Assembly (NCBI GenBank): GCA_021029095.1
Contig: JAJOHG010000012.1
Coordinates: forward strand, 310,001 to 374,000
Origin: Phellopilus nigrolimitatus
Taxonomy: Eukaryota; Basidiomycota; Agaricomycetes; Hymenochaetales; Hymenochaetaceae
Length of the DNA: 64,000 nucleotides
Direction of reading: 5' to 3'
Shown here: positions 46,703-59,933 of the stretch, piece by piece
Numbering within the stretch: position 1 is the first letter of the stretch
Layout of the letters: each line of letters starts with the position of its first letter
Translations under genes and position numbers: made by a program
The notes under the pieces: model-generated
The model's database searches: none
Told to the model about the DNA's origin: nothing
Seen by the model: the letters and a program-made list of their open reading frames with translations, nothing else

Positions 46703-48097
46703 GGGGCGGCCCTCGCCTTTTTTTTTTTTGCTTTTCGTTTTTGCTTTTCGTTTGGTTTGGTTTGGTTTCGTTTTCGTTTTGGTGCACGCGGCTCTCTACT
46801 CTCTCTATCTATCCATCTAGCGCGGCGCGGCGGAGGGCGCACGCGGTGCGCAGGGACAGTACTGGCTTTTTTATCCCCTCTTTCTTGTGTGTTGTGTTGT
46901 GTTGTGTTGTGTGCTATCCCATTTCCATTCCCTTTCCCTTTCTTCGTTCGCTGTCTGTTTCTGCCTGTCTGTTTGCTTGTCCTCTCGGCTGGTCGGCTAC
47001 ACTACACACCCTCGTGCTCTTCTTGGATCCGGCATCGAGACTCCACCCCTTATTTTCTTCCTCCCGCTGCTCTGGCCCAAGCTCTCTGTCCCCGCATCCC
47101 CGCTATCGTTTCTTTCTTTTTTACCCCTTCGCTTCTTCTGCGCCTCCATTCGTTTCGTTCCGTACCGTCTCCGGCTCATTTATCAAGGCAAAACAAATAC
47201 ATTAGCGTTGTACTCTAATCGCTGCACCCCCGCCTCCCCTCTTTTTCCGCGGTCTCTCTCTCTCTCTCTCCCTCACTGTTTCTCTTTCTTTTCTCTCGGT
47301 AGCGTACTCCGTATACTTATCAATCCACTATTTTTTTGCTTTACTGTCTCTCCTTTCTCTCCTCTTTTTCCCCTGTTCCTGCCTCCCTCTGTTCCCTTTA
47401 TCTCCTTCCTGTTTTCTTTCTTTCTTTCAATAGGCCACGCTGTTCTTGGGAATATCAAAAATGCACAAAGTGCCGGAGTTCTGTAACATGCGTGGACGCG
47501 GCTAAGGCGACTAAGGCGACTAAAGCGAGGTGAGAGCAGCGATCCGCCACCACGTCCCGCCACCACTTCTCCCCTCGTCGGTGGGCAGCGACAGCGCGGA
47601 TCGCGCCGCCGAGCCCTGCCCTTGCCCTTGCCCTTGCCCTTGCCCCTTACTATACTAATAAGCATAGGCGTAGGCGTAGAAGCGAGCGTAATAAGCGTTG
47701 CAGTGATTATTTGATTGCGGGCGCCACGGCTCGGCCGCGCGCGGGGGGCGGGGAGAGCGGCGCGAAGCTGGGCGGTGTAGAGGGGAGATAGAGATAGGGC
47801 GCGGAATGAGGTGCGCTCGACGGGCGAGAGTGCTGCTTGCGGGCGCACTTCGGATTTTCGATTTCTGATGTATTTTGTTCCCTCCTCCCCTCTTCCTCCT
47901 CCTCCAGAGCGGTCGAGCCCGCCCTCTGAGCCTGACTGCGCGCCGTTTCGCCGCGCAAGTTTCATCGAGGGACGCGAGCTTTGGATGTTGGACCAGTGTC
48001 GTGTGTCCCACGGCGAACGGGGGCAGATCAGCGCGCTGTCGATCATGAAATCACCCCGGTTATGGCAGTCCGCGTTCCCTTTAGGGTTTTGTGTGCG
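46703..48097. other. 3' flank of the homeobox gene, simple-sequence rich
   Basis: Contains runs of TTGGTTTGG, TGTTG and CT repeats, a CCCTTG repeat at about 47619-47648, and open frames without recognisable content. I see no gene. Confidence 0.45.
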
Positions 48098-48105
48098 CGT
48101 GTGTG

Positions 48106-48594
48106 TAGTGTTGTTGGCGGAACTCGAAGGTTTTGCCGTTGCCGCCTGGCAAAATGGCAATTGCCGTTTGGCAATACTAAGCCCGAATTTTGGGTTGGCA
48201 AAACCTGGCAGAAGTTACATATTTTTAGAAAATGGCAGGGAAATTTAAAAAATTAACCTGCAGGTTGTGTCCATTTACACCCCTCGCCAACAGGTGCATT
48301 TTTCTGCATTTAATGTACGTCGTAATTATCAAGAATTTTCAAAAATTCACCGAAATCACTTCTCTTTATGGAAGTCCTGATTACTTATAACTCTCGGCTC
48401 CGGCCGGCCACCTCCGAAGCCAAGTTTTGCCGGAATTGAAATTTATTCTTGCAATGCCTTTTTGAGGTCAAAATCTCCAGAAAAAGCGATTTAGAGCATA
48501 TTACAATTTTGCCATACCGGCAAACCATAGTATTGCCAGGTTTTGCCAGGCAAAATGGCAAATCTCGCCAGTTTGAGTTTTGCCCACAACACTA
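48106..48594. mobile_element. hAT-type non-autonomous element (MITE), 489 bp
   Basis: The ends are imperfect terminal inverted repeats starting TAGTGTTGTTGGC (left) and TAGTGTTGTGGGC (right, reverse complement), with further inverted TGGCAAAATGGCA-type motifs inside. The element is flanked on both sides by the same 8 bp, CGTGTGTG (48098-48105 and 48595-48602). An 8 bp target duplication and TAGTG ends are hallmarks of the hAT superfamily. It encodes no transposase, and AT-rich interior contrasts with the GC-rich surroundings. Confidence 0.85.
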
Positions 48595-48602
48595 CGTGTG
48601 TG

Positions 48603-50235
48603 GCCCCGTGTGTGTGCTTTGCGCCATCTTTGAAATTGAGCGCGAGACAAGATTGGCTTCGGACTCGGTTTAATCCCGAGGACCAGCGACAGTATCAATG
48701 GAGAATGGAGGGACGCGCGTCATGATCGTGATGTTAATAATCATATTGCGCTCGGAGGTCTCGGGTCTCTCGGCGTGCCTTGCGATCGACGCCCGAGAAG
48801 CACCAGCGAGCGAGCTCAGGCTCGTCCTTTCCCCCCCTATTCCGGGTTTTCTTCTCTGTGTGCAAGTCAATAAGCGGCTGGCTGCTGCGTCGCCCGTCCT
48901 TTGCGGGGACGCGCGCTCGCGGAAACGTAGCACGCACGCACGCACAGAACAAGACGCACACGAGAACGCAGCGGCTAGCGGCGCGCGCAGCGTCCGCCGC
49001 GATACCGATACATTGCCCCCAGGCTCGCTGGCGCGCGCAGAGCGGGCGGGCGGGGATCGACGGCCGGCTTCCGGCGCTCCGCGTCTGGGCGCCCCGGACA
49101 CACGCCCGGGCTATTCTTATTTATTTATTTCTTACTTTCTTTCTTTTGCGGGCTCGAGCGTGGCCGCGTTCGCGTCGCGCACATGCTGCACCGGGCTTCT
49201 TCCCTTTGACTTTGATTGCTGCCTGCTGAGCAGCTGTAATTATACACATGCTTCGCGATTAACTGGAAAGGGGGAAGCGCGAGTTCCGCTTTCTTCTGAG
49301 GCGCGCTGTGCGAGTCCAGAACCTGTATGTACATGTACATACTTTATTATAACCCCGTGCGCTTTGATGTACGCAGTGTGCTTGCAAATTCGGACTTGCT
49401 TGGGCTTGAGCGGTGGGATGGGATCACTGGATGTATGTATAGTATATACTGTACAACTGTAGTACAAATGCAGGGAAAAAGGAAGGATAGCGAAGGCAGA
49501 ACAGAACAGACAAAATAATTCAGAATAGTGGATGTACACACGCAACAAGACATTCTAGTTGTCGAAATGTGGCGGCGAGAGACTGGGGGCATATATACAG
49601 TGCAGTACGTAGTCGTATCTGTGGGAAGGAGAGGAAGACGGAAGGGCGGACGTACAAAAGGGAGATAAATAGCTCTAACTGGATAGACAACACGGTGCGC
49701 GGTGCGCGGTGCGCTGGACGGGTCGACGCGGAGTTGAAGAAGGCGTCGGAAGACGGCGAGTGTGAGGAAATATGTTTTGGGTGTAGGTGGCGCCAGCAAC
49801 GGACCGCGGGCGCCCGGGCCCTGGGCGCAGAAACAAACACAGAACGAGGCCCGCAGCACCGAGGTCGGTCGAGCGTGTCGCACCAAAAAAGCAGTCCGCA
49901 GATTTCCGGAAGGGATAGAGGGGGAGACGGGGAGACGGGACGGGGAGAGGGATGGAAAGCGCCGGACGGACGAGTGTTACACGGCCAGCGGCTCCACCAT
50001 CTGCGCCTAGAGAAATAGAAAGAAACACCCGGGCCGCCGAGAAAAACGAGAGAACTAGAACAGGTCGCGTCACGTCGCCATACCGCACCGTACCCGCGCT
50101 TGCCTGCTTCCGAGTCTGCCAGCGCTCGCTCGTCAGCAGAAAACAGAAACGGCACACGCCGTATTGCCGTCCCGCCGCGGCCGTTCGAAAACTCGACGCG
50201 CAAGTCCCGCTCTTTTTTGTTCTTGTGTCTCTGCT
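48603..50235. other. Intergenic, no recognisable feature
   Basis: GC-rich sequence between the hAT element and the P450 3' end. It holds short CACGCACGCA-type repeats and several overlapping frames on both strands, none convincing. Confidence 0.45.
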
Positions 50236-53200
50236 TCACGGCTCGTTGCCGTCATCCCCCGCCTCTTTACCGACCTTCGGCTTCACGACGCCCGGCGCGG
50301 GAGCGGCCGAGGCCGCCCCGACGCGCCGCACAAGGAGCGGCATCTGGTTCCCGCGCTCCGGCTCCGACTTGACAGACGGGCGGGTGACAACACTGCGCAC
50401 GACACACCACAACAAACAAATTGAAAAAGAGACCGTGAGTCAGTACCCCTCGGAATCGACGGCGATCACAATCAGCAAGAAGCAAGAGAAGCGGCGAGGA
50501 CAAAGACAAATTCGCCGCGCTGCCAGCCAGGGAGACAGACGCAATAAAGACGAAGAAGCGAGTAAACAGACTCGGGAAGCGAGCGAAAAGTAAGCTGAGG
50601 GGAGGGGCTTGAAAAAGGCTACTCACTTGACTTTTCGCTCGATGACCGTCTCGGGGTCGATGGCGAACTCGAGATCGCGCAGGAGCACGTACAGAAAGAC
50701 CTTGATCCTGCGGGAAGCGAATCCGTCAGTCAGTCCCATCACTCCCGCGATTAATTACACGGAGCACGCTAGAAGACAGAAAGGCCACAGAAGGAAGAAG
50801 AAACAAAACGCAAACTGACAAGCAGTGTCGAGAGGAAGAGGCCCGAACGGATATAGTGGGAGAAAGAGACAGAAAAGGGAAGAGGTATCAGCCGGGCAGA
50901 AAGCCGGGGGGCAGTGGCAGTGGCAGCGGCAGCGGCGTTACGAGTTTAAAGTTAGGCAAGCGAGGAAGGAAACTAGGCTGGAGAACGAAAGAAAGAGAAA
51001 GACAGAGAAGAGAACGAAGCAGACGCAAGGTCTGGCGTCCCCATCACGACGGACGTCCTCGATGAGATCCAAAATGAAGCTAGGGAAATGCGAAGCTGCG
51101 CGGGAGCAGAACGAAGCATGTTCTGGAGGCTAATAATGATAGAGAAGGTGAGCCCATTCGGCTGACGCCGCTTCGACGTCACATATATACCAAAGGAGTG
51201 GGTCAGACGAATTCTTAGAGCAAAGACACGCATGGCTCAGAACATTAAAATATCATCTGGTCAGATAGAAGGCCTTAAGACACGATGGAATCCATGCCCA
51301 AGGAAGAAAATATATGATGAAAAACATAGGCTCACTCAGCTAGCGCAAATTTGTACCCAATGCACGCCCGGTTCCCGTTGACAGGATTGCCATTGAGGAA
51401 CGTAAGGATGTTGGACCACAGCCCTGGAATCGCATTGATCGAGGAAGGCGGATTCAACCACCGCTCTGGCCTAAGAATTCGAATAAACAGAAGGGGTTGT
51501 AAGCGCGTTCAGCCACATGAATAAAGACTTTAAATCAAACGCACTTAAATTCCAGCGCGTCCTCGCCCCAGATCTCTTTCGAGCGGTTAACCGCCGCGAT
51601 TGGCACGCTCACGATGTCCCCGCGGCGCACCGCGATCGTCTCGCGCACGCGGCCTTTTCTGTCCGTGACGCTGCTCGCGAGCGGGATCTCGTCCCACCCG
51701 CGCGGCGCGGCGCACACGCGCATTGTGCTGCTCACGGGCGAGTACAGCCGCAGCGCCTCACGCACGACGCAGTCCAGATATTCGTGCCGCAGCAGGTCGT
51801 CATCCAGGCGCGAGAAGGCTGGTGGAAGCTCGAGAAGGGAGGCGCGCAAACGCGTCTGGATGTCGGGATGCTTGGTTAGCGCGTACAGGATCCATACAAG
51901 CGCAGAGGCAGTGGTCTCGTGCCCCGCGGCCATGAATGTTGAAATTTGACAAAGAATCTCTTCCGTTGACATCTGCTGCGCAGGACTGGTGGATAAATTA
52001 GATCGAACTGTAAAGTGAAATTAATTATATCCATCGTATCTATAATTTATTGCTTTCTTTTTTGATATTGAAGACCTACTGAGAACGCTAAGAAGATCCT
52101 TTCCAAGCTCTTCGAGGCTGGTCTTTGCATAAGTGAGCCCGGACTCTGCGGTTTTCCGCTCAGTAATGAGACGTAATCCGATTTTTCGAATCGTTTCGCG
52201 CGTATGTGCTTCCACTTTATTTTCTCGACGCTACATTAATTTCTTGCACCATTGAGGGAAAACAGTTACTGTGGACAAAGATAAACTCACAAAACTACGC
52301 AAAATAGGAAACCAGGCCTGAAGGACTGTCATAACTCGAAATTTGCGAGCAGTGCTGAAGACGGACGCGAAGGCCAGCGCAAGCTCGTTTGACTCGTCCG
52401 TGAGAGAGTTAAAGGCATATCCGAAACCTTTGCAATTAATTAATTAATTAATTGTCCACCTTAAGAAGATGCAACTAAAAAAAAAAAAACCCCCAATACC
52501 TGCCAGTCCAATAATGTCAAGGGTCGCCCGGCCGAGCCATGCCAATGCATCAATACGCGTACCGATTAGGCATGCTTGGGGAGGAGCGGGAGTTGCGTCG
52601 TTGTCGTCAACGATGCGAAGCCAGATGTCACGAAGCTAAGCAAACAGCATCATAGTGAGCTCGAATAGTAGTTATAAAACGCGTATACCAACCTCACTGG
52701 CTTTCTCCCAGAAAATGGGCATGACGGCTTTGATGCTTGCAACAGAGAAAGCCGGCGTGATTATTTTGCGCTGCCGCTTATGTTGCTCGCCTTCAGAAGT
52801 CAGTAGGCCTAAGACAGTTTAGTAAAATTTGGAAATGGACGCATTGTGGAAATGTAACCAACCGTCATGTCCCGCAGCCATGCTTGCCAAGCTATCCCTT
52901 ACAAAATCGGGTTTGGGATAGTCATACGCATTACCAAGGACGTATGCGATTGCGCGAGGGTCGGTGATCATCAGCCTGCACCCACCAAATAGACCATGAT
53001 ATATAAATGCAGAGCCGTGCTCCTCCTCCCAGCTAGCAATGAGGTTGTTGTTCTCCTGGTCGTACATGGCAGCGAGGTTACCCATGAAGAATGAAGGCGA
53101 GGGCGGGCCGCGCAAACGGCGAAGGGGAGATATCTGCTGGCGGAAGATAATTTTAAGGAGACCGGAGGCAGAGCAGAGGAACAAGCAAAAAGACGCGGCG

Positions 53201-53310
53201 ACAAGGAGTGTGGACATGGAGGACGGGGCAAGTGAGGCGAGCCGGAGGAGAAGCGCGTTGCCAAAGCCATTGCTAGAGACGGCCGCCGTGTCGTGTGCGA
53301 CGCCGAGCAT
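50236..53310 (-). CDS. Cytochrome P450 monooxygenase, membrane-anchored
   Basis: This is a heme-thiolate monooxygenase expected at the endoplasmic reticulum; the substrate is unknown. The ATG at 53310 opens an N-terminal hydrophobic anchor (STLLVAASFCLFLC), then a PLRRLRGPPSPSFFMGN hinge. Helix I reads FMAAGHETTAS and helix K reads VVREALRLYSP (ExxR). PERWLN is present and the heme loop is NGNRACIGYKFALAE with the cysteine ligand. The heme loop lacks the usual Phe at the first signature position (PVNGNRACIG). The last exons are 51545 and up, 51336-51470, 50627-50707 (IKVFLYVLLRDLEF) and 50236-50392. The intron between the last two-but-one exons (50708-51335) is 628 bp, far above the typical 50-65 bp. 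The gene appears intact, with about nine introns. Confidence 0.92.
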
Positions 53311-55521
53311 GATACAACAAAGAGACGATATTTACTGCTGACCTGCAGCAAAGGCGCGGGACAGGGACGGGAGGAGACCGGCTCGCTCCTTCGCGCTCGA
53401 TGGTGTTAAGAGCACGGTAAGCATCGAGCGCACGCGCTGTACCATGCGGATGGCGGACGCCGTGCGATTGGTGGTTGCGAATTAGATAAGACAAAGTTCT
53501 CCGAGTTGGCCGACCGCTTCCCAAATCTGGATGTTTCCCAGGAGTCGCTTGTGGCGACTGTGGTTCCTTCTTTGCACGTTCACCCGGAATACTATTCAAC
53601 TCCGGCGTTAGCTCGTGCTCCCTTTCGGGCGGATAATTAGCCAGTGTGTCCCTCGATAAAGAGCATGAGCCTCCACGCTCCGGCCTCATCTGACGGTGCT
53701 AAACAGATAGAATAAGGAGAAGCCGACGAATCGCTGCAGTTCAGAACGGGTCCTGTCTTACAAGCGAGTCCGACAATCACAGCTCTATCCGAGAACCCCG
53801 AGAAAGCCATTGATCTGCTCTGCACAAAGCTTCTTCAACAGCGCCGATCTTCATTATCCAGAACCAGCACGTCCTTGGAAACACTATATGCGGCGGACCC
53901 ACCATCATGATTTGACGCAGAGACCGCTACAAAGTTGCTCCGTCGGTGACTTCAGAGAATCTATTTCGGACATGATCAGCCAGCCAGGCATTCGTATTTG
54001 GCGGGAGTCACGCCTCATATGGCATTAAGTACAGATTTGAAATGCTTCATGCTTTAAATACATGTAATAGCGCTAGAACCATAAAGAACAAAACTTCATC
54101 CTTCCGCATTCAAAGGCACCTCATTGTGTGTGCCGGCGTCGCATAATCGAACTTAAGTCGCGTTGTCGCCCTACGGCGTCAAAGGCATCCATCGATGCAT
54201 GCTTCGAGTTCGCTATCAAGGCATAGCTATTTATCATCAATACTCCACGCTGCGATGGGGGTGAAGAGAATGATACGGGTATGCTCATTGTTTCGAATTG
54301 TTCTCACTAGCGGCCCGTTCGTTTTAGCCACCTCAAATGTGCCAGTGCAATCAGTCTTGGATTCGAAAAGCAGGAAGAAGATGAAAGCAATCTCATCATC
54401 ATAGTATAAATGCTACATTTTACACATCATCTGGGAGAATTTCACGTTCACGCGGCTGTGCGATCCCGAAGAAAAACCGAAGTTATCTCCAACAGCAGCC
54501 TATGAGGAAGTAAGGACACGCCTTTTAGAACTACAGGATGCTTCCGCGTTCATTGAAAGTCGGCGAATTATCACGACTGGAGCAGAAACGAATACGGTCT
54601 TCGAAAAATTAAAGAAGAATAATCTGGTCAGACGCAACTAATGGATATCGCAATTAGCCCTCTTCCGCGTCACTCGCGAGTCATTGCGCAATTATCCAAT
54701 TTCTTTGTAGAGCTTACGCAAAAGAAGCTGCAGAATCTTTCTCCTTTCTCATTGCACAAAGTACTTCCTCAGAAATGGATGAAGGGTTATGGGTTTTATC
54801 TGCTTTGAGTACATTGACAGACGGAAATAAAGCATCTACGCACTCCCGACCGGAAATTCTCTCAATCACAAGGGCTTTCTGAATGAAAGTTGACGCACTG
54901 GTATAAAACAAGGGGTGAAGGGCAAGAAAAGTAGCGAAAATAATGACAGGTTAATCCACCTGTGACTTTCGGGTTGCTTGTATTTTGCAGTCGTCCCTTA
55001 TCGTCGGTCAAGTGCCTTCCACGCTCCTCGAAGTCACGCATATCGCACGCGTTCGTGCTTTTATCCATCTCCTTTATAGTTCTAGTTCGGCCGAAGGAAA
55101 TTGATCAACGGGCCGTGTCTATGTCAATAGCCACACGTCGGAGTCCGAAACATTTACATAAACTCGCAGTATGAACAGTAACAGATCGATTAGTAATCGC
55201 AATGGCCCTCATTTAATTGAAACCTTCGAAAAAAAAGGAGATTTCGGCTTTGCTTTCTTCTTTCTTAATAAACGATTAAGCAAATCTTGAGATATAATAA
55301 ACAGCTCCGGCGTTGCGGTGAATGACTACACCTTTAAGCTATGTAAAAAGAGTAGACAAGACATTGAAGAGCGAGACAAAGCAATTTGTGTGACCGGAAA
55401 GCAGCAAGAACTTGAGCCTCCAGAGAATAGTACGATGCAGAACGATTGAATCAGAAAACACGCTTTAAGGGTGACTAGCGTTTGTAAAAGCATCAGCCGC
55501 GACCCAGCGACACAGTCTGAC
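53311..55521. other. Intergenic with gene fragments
   Basis: Contains an open plus-strand stretch at about 54400-54641 (text RLCDPEEKPKLSPT and AYEEVRTRLLELQD) that reads like protein but has no start. Minus-strand pieces are at 53637-53825 (RAVIVGLACKTGPVL) and 54714-54911 (LVIERISGRECVDAL). None belongs to a family I recognise. They may be relics or exons of an unrecognised gene. Confidence 0.3.
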
Positions 55522-56499
55522 TTAAGCAGTGTCGAATCCGACATTGTACAACGATCGTCGTTGATCCCGGCTAGTCGGAAGGCGGAGCATCGGCACTGGC
55601 GCGCTCATCGCTCTTCGATGGCCAAACAACCCTCCGTCTATCCACTTCGGTATATAGCCATAAAGTCCACTGGTGCCTTTTCCCGCCTCAAATGCGACCT
55701 GCGACCACACACTCCGGTACACACGATGAAGGGCACGGAACTCTTCCGGGCCGGACGGTGAAATGGGGAGCTTTTCCGAGCACGCGCAACCGGGCATGTG
55801 CAGAGCAGTATTTCGCCCATACGTTGCGAAGTTGACGCCTGGGAGGGAAGAACTCGCTGACAAAAGAAACTGCGGGTCCAAGTGAGTGTCGTGTGGGTCC
55901 GAGTCATCGTTTTCATGGCCAAGAGAGCGCAGAAAACTGAGGAAAGCTGGAAAAACGAATGGGGGCGTGTGTGCGGCAAGATCCGAGAACCATACATTTG
56001 CAGAGCGGGTGCGCTTATGGGTGTAGACCGCGAGGCCAACGAGTAGGGTAGCGTATGATGCGAGGAGTATGCCAACGCTTCCGGAGAAAGTGATAAGGAT
56101 GTTCGAGAGCGCGAGCAACGCTGAGGCATTGAAAGATGTCGGTCTTGTGTAACTTCCTTGATGGCCATTGCGAGCACTTTGTGATTCTGAAACTGTAGTC
56201 GATAACACGGTATCCATGATAGCGACGGGTAAGAGAACGACCGTCCAAATAGCCTCTAAGCCAACGTATTGCCCACCAAACGCGCATCTGCAGAACCTCA
56301 ATTTTGAGCCAAAGAGTGCAAAGAAAGAGACAAGTCCTATAACGAGCGAAGACCCAGATATTAAAGCAAGATCCGACGCTTTACGGCTGGCTGTAGGCAG
56401 TATGGAGAGGCAGATGGAGAAAGATAGGAAGGAGACGGTAGTGACGTAGAAAAGCAAGAAGGAACGGCCTTGCGCGAAAGTGAGGAGCCACCAAGTCAT
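55522..56499 (-). CDS. Uncharacterised multi-pass membrane protein
   Basis: An intronless frame of 325 codons. The N-terminal half has four hydrophobic segments: about 12-35 (FLLFYVTTVSFLSF), 44-65 (LVIGLVSFFALFG), 78-99 (AIWTVVLLPVAIM) and 124-160 (LLALSNILITF, then LLASYATLLVGLAV). The C-terminal half is hydrophilic and probably cytosolic. No family is recognised. The ATG at 56499 is the first that keeps the first membrane segment; no upstream exon is evident. Confidence 0.6.
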   Translation of the reverse strand: MTWWLLTFAQGRSFLLFYVTTVSFLSFSICLSILPTASRKASDLALISGSSLVIGLVSFFALFGSKLRFCRCAFGGQYVGLEAIWTVVLLPVAIMDTVLSTTVSESQSARNGHQGSYTRPTSFNASALLALSNILITFSGSVGILLASYATLLVGLAVYTHKRTRSANVWFSDLAAHTPPFVFPAFLSFLRSLGHENDDSDPHDTHLDPQFLLSASSSLPGVNFATYGRNTALHMPGCACSEKLPISPSGPEEFRALHRVYRSVWSQVAFEAGKGTSGLYGYIPKWIDGGLFGHRRAMSAPVPMLRLPTSRDQRRSLYNVGFDTA

Positions 56500-57060
56500 T
56501 GTAAAGATGCCAGATAGCGAGAACGAATAGAAAACTGGAAGAGCTTAGAAAAACATAACGATGGACGATCGACATTGAATGGGGTTGGTTTCTTTGACGT
56601 GGCTGACGCAACTCGGACCGAGCCGAATTTACCACGACATTGAAATGTTTGGGTGCCTTCTTCGTCTGTACATGGAATTCATTACAGGGTATTCGGAAAA
56701 TCTTGCCAGTTTCTCGAATTTGTGCCATGTCCTCATACTATAAAATATGGACAATTTTCTATGCCAGAATCCAAGAATAAAATATTGGGTTCTATTCAAG
56801 CCAAACGAACGCTTCGAAACGCGTTGGACGGGAAACAAGTGGGATAAATACGTCTATCTGGTACATAATATACTTTCTGTGAGATGAGCGAGATACCGTT
56901 TATCAAATGCATTATATATATATACATTGTTGTGTCAAGTGAGATCCATGCGAGATATTGATGTGTTGGACAGCAGAGCGAAGGCAAGACTATGAGATGT
57001 GTAGAATAGAAAGAAAAATACAACGCAGTTGTATCCGAACCCGCGGCCCTTCGAAAGCCC
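56500..57060. other. Intergenic; right 208 bp is the shared 3' flank of FunK1 C
   Basis: Positions 56853-57060 are the inverse of 18046-18253 downstream of copy B. Positions 56500-56852 are the upstream region of the membrane protein gene, with nothing else visible. Confidence 0.55.
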
Positions 57061-59933
57061 TCAGACCTTGCTATCGGAGCTTCTCAAGCGCTTGGAAGGT
57101 TTAGAGCTATGAGACGCCGCGTTGTCCACAATCTCCTCATGGTCAGGACCACGCTTCGTGCCGGAACTCTGCATTCCGGACGTCATCGCTTGGCGAGCGT
57201 AAGGCGACGTGTCCGTCTTATTCGGAGCGGGACCTTCGTTTACCGCCCTCGAACTCCGTAGCAAATAACGCGTTTGCAATGAGGGTTGTAAAACGTCCTT
57301 AACGCTCTTACCCGCTGAGACTTCGACCGGAGGAGGGGGTGCCGAGTCGTTGGATTTCAGTTCGAGTAGCGTAGAGTCGATGGCCTTGATAAGATCAGCA
57401 AAGACATTCTCCGCTTCACGATCACGAGGAAGTCTGACTGGCTCCGGGGTAATGCCTCCAAGCATTGCAAGGACATGTGGGTCGAGGTCCTTTGGATACA
57501 GTATCCGTCGCCACTCTCTCATCAACGTTAAAAGAGGCTTGAAGTAGTGGTGCACCCGAGAGATAATCTCCTTCTCGAACTGCGCCACTTCCTGCATCAT
57601 ATGCGCCTTCGCTCCGCCCACGAGTTTCATGGCCATTGGGCTGTAAGGATCAACTGCAGCCGGCACCATGGCGCACCAAACAGCTATTCCAGTGTCATTG
57701 AAAGCGCAATCAGCTGCAGCGCGAGGAGCGTCGTGGGGACCGCCTTGCGTGGTGCAAACCCAAATCAACACGTAGAGCAACGATTCCAGATCGTGGTAGT
57801 AACAATGCTTCTCAATCCTTCCCAAGAGCACGTCAATTGACATGAAAGGTAGAGTCCCCTACAGACTTTTTATCAATAACGAAAATTCATAGAGGCAAAC
57901 ATCACGTACAGTTCTTTCTCCTTTAGCGCATCCCGTCCTCGGGTGTTTTATTGCGTAGTCGAAATCGATCACCACTCCCTTTCGTAGAAGAAGTTCTTTT
58001 ATCTTAACGAGAATGAGATTCCGAGGACTGATGTCGCGATGGACGATATCCTTTTCATGGAGCGCTTTTATAACTGAGATGTAGTGTTAGCAGCAGTTTG
58101 AATGGACAATGTAAACAGTAACGAACCCAATACATAATCTTTAAACGCCGACACGAGTTCCGTGAGCGAGTCGAAGTCCTCCAAACCTTTCCCGTAAGGC
58201 GTAATGAGCAGTCGATGGTGATCCCTGATCACCACATCCTCATCGTCCAATAGATCGCTGTCGGTCGTGTCCTTGATGATCCGACCGTCGATGCGAAAAT
58301 GCACAATTTCATGATCAACAAATCTCGAGACTCCGTCTATCGTCTTGATATCTTGCAAGACTTCCGATTCCTTAAGAGGTCGAGATCGATCCACCCAAGA
58401 ATCCTTTAGCACAGAAACGTAGTCGTCTCCTTCGCCCTGTACCATAAAACAGACCGTCCCACGACCGCAAATGACAGGATCTACATGGATCGTTTCGAGG
58501 ATCCTGTAGAGCTTGCCATTCATCTTGACACAAAGACGCTTCGTCGCAGCGCGTGTGAGGGGTTTCTTTGACTTAGTAGATGGATTAGCAGGAGGAGCCA
58601 TGGATGGACCAGCCGCAGTAGCACCGGAAGTGTTTACCGAAGGAGCTTCCGGTGGGCTACCTTTGCCAGTTTCGGACGAACTAGAAGCGGCTGAGGTCGA
58701 CATGGCAGGTTTTGAAGGACGCGTATCGGTAAAGAAGGACGGATCAAAGCCGATGTAGTACTCTTCAGGAACGAGGAATCCGATTATGACGCGCAAGAAA
58801 TCTTCCGGAGAAGAGTGCACATTGAACCTCGTCGAGGCTCGGATCCCAGAGCGATTGAAGATGTAGAGCTCCATGTTGTCGTCAAAAAGACCGAAAGATA
58901 TGACGAAACGACGGTCTTCTTGGTGACTATAACAAAGTCGAGCATACTCCGCACCTTGGGCTTCTACGTCTTTGACAGGAAACGCCGGGTTCGATTTCAA
59001 TTCGCCGAACCCGTAAACATCAGTCCAGCTGCCCTTCTCCTCTCGTTCTGCGTCCTCCCTGCTTAGCACGACGATATCCGGTTTGCGTTCCGCCGTGGTG
59101 GAGTTCAGTGCGATTTCGGAGTAGCGGTCGGAGAACACGCGATCATTCGGGCTCTTCTTGTAAGCAGGGTCGAGAACAGATCGAGCTTCATCGACGACCT
59201 TGTTGAAGTAGGTCACGATGTGCGGCTCAGCACCAGGCGCGCCTGTTACGGGCCAATTGACCCATTCTCCATCGCGGTAAAGACACTTCCCCTTGAGATG
59301 CTCGAGTACTTTCTTTATGGGATCGATGCAGTCGCGGGCGACGTTGACTTTGGAAGCCATGTGTTGAAGTCGGGCAGAGCGTCGAGGCCCGTCGGGGGAA
59401 GTAGCAGGTGTGGAGGGTGCGGGAGTGGGAGGAGCGGATGTATCACGTACGTGAGTCGCATCACCATCTGCCATGCTGGACTGCAGTTCATCATCACCAG
59501 AGGCCCCCTCGTTCGATTCAGCATTTGCGGGATTGTTCTCGACCTCGACCTCGGCCTCAGCCTCGGGGTAACGAACATGTTCGACGGCTAGGCCTGTAGT
59601 CACATTGAAGGCACGATCGGGAAAACTGACCGAGACGAGTCCCGGAATGTTGCGGAAGGTAGCGCCCATGACTTCGTTTCGGACAGATGTGCCTATGTCG
59701 CACTTCTTCTCTTTCTGTATATCAGGAGATTGGGAACCAGCGTATATTGTTTTCACGTAGGTCTTATTCTTCAACGGCGAGGAATTGAAGGTGTGAGGAA
59801 GATGCCCGAAATCGTTTACGTTCGACGCGGCGGCGTCCGACGACGACGAAGGAGGCGGTGGCTGAGGAGGAGGAGTCTTGTCCCGTGCAGAGGGCCAAGA
59901 TGGGAACGGCGGGACAGGAGGACTTCCAGACAT
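57061..59933 (-). CDS. FunK1-type fungal protein kinase, copy C
   Basis: Exons 58127-59933, 57910-58073 and 57061-57858 give 922 residues with the same layout as copy B. The nuclease-like pattern is kept (Asp286 in RKPDIVVL, Glu311 and Lys313 in FGELKS). Kinase motifs are also kept: Lys in VSVLKDSW, HRDISPRN and DFD. The first 620 residues and the last 90 are nearly identical to B. In between, the C-lobe text from CAFNDTGIAVWCAM to the AENVFADLIKAID region differs at close to half of the positions. It includes two small insertions in the N-terminal tail (EVEVENN, TSAPP). The gene appears intact. An F-box fragment lies upstream on the same strand. Confidence 0.92.

Noticed and set aside
52436..52452. 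TTAA tandem repeat as a transposon footprint
   Set aside because: It is a simple microsatellite within a P450 intron, without inverted ends.
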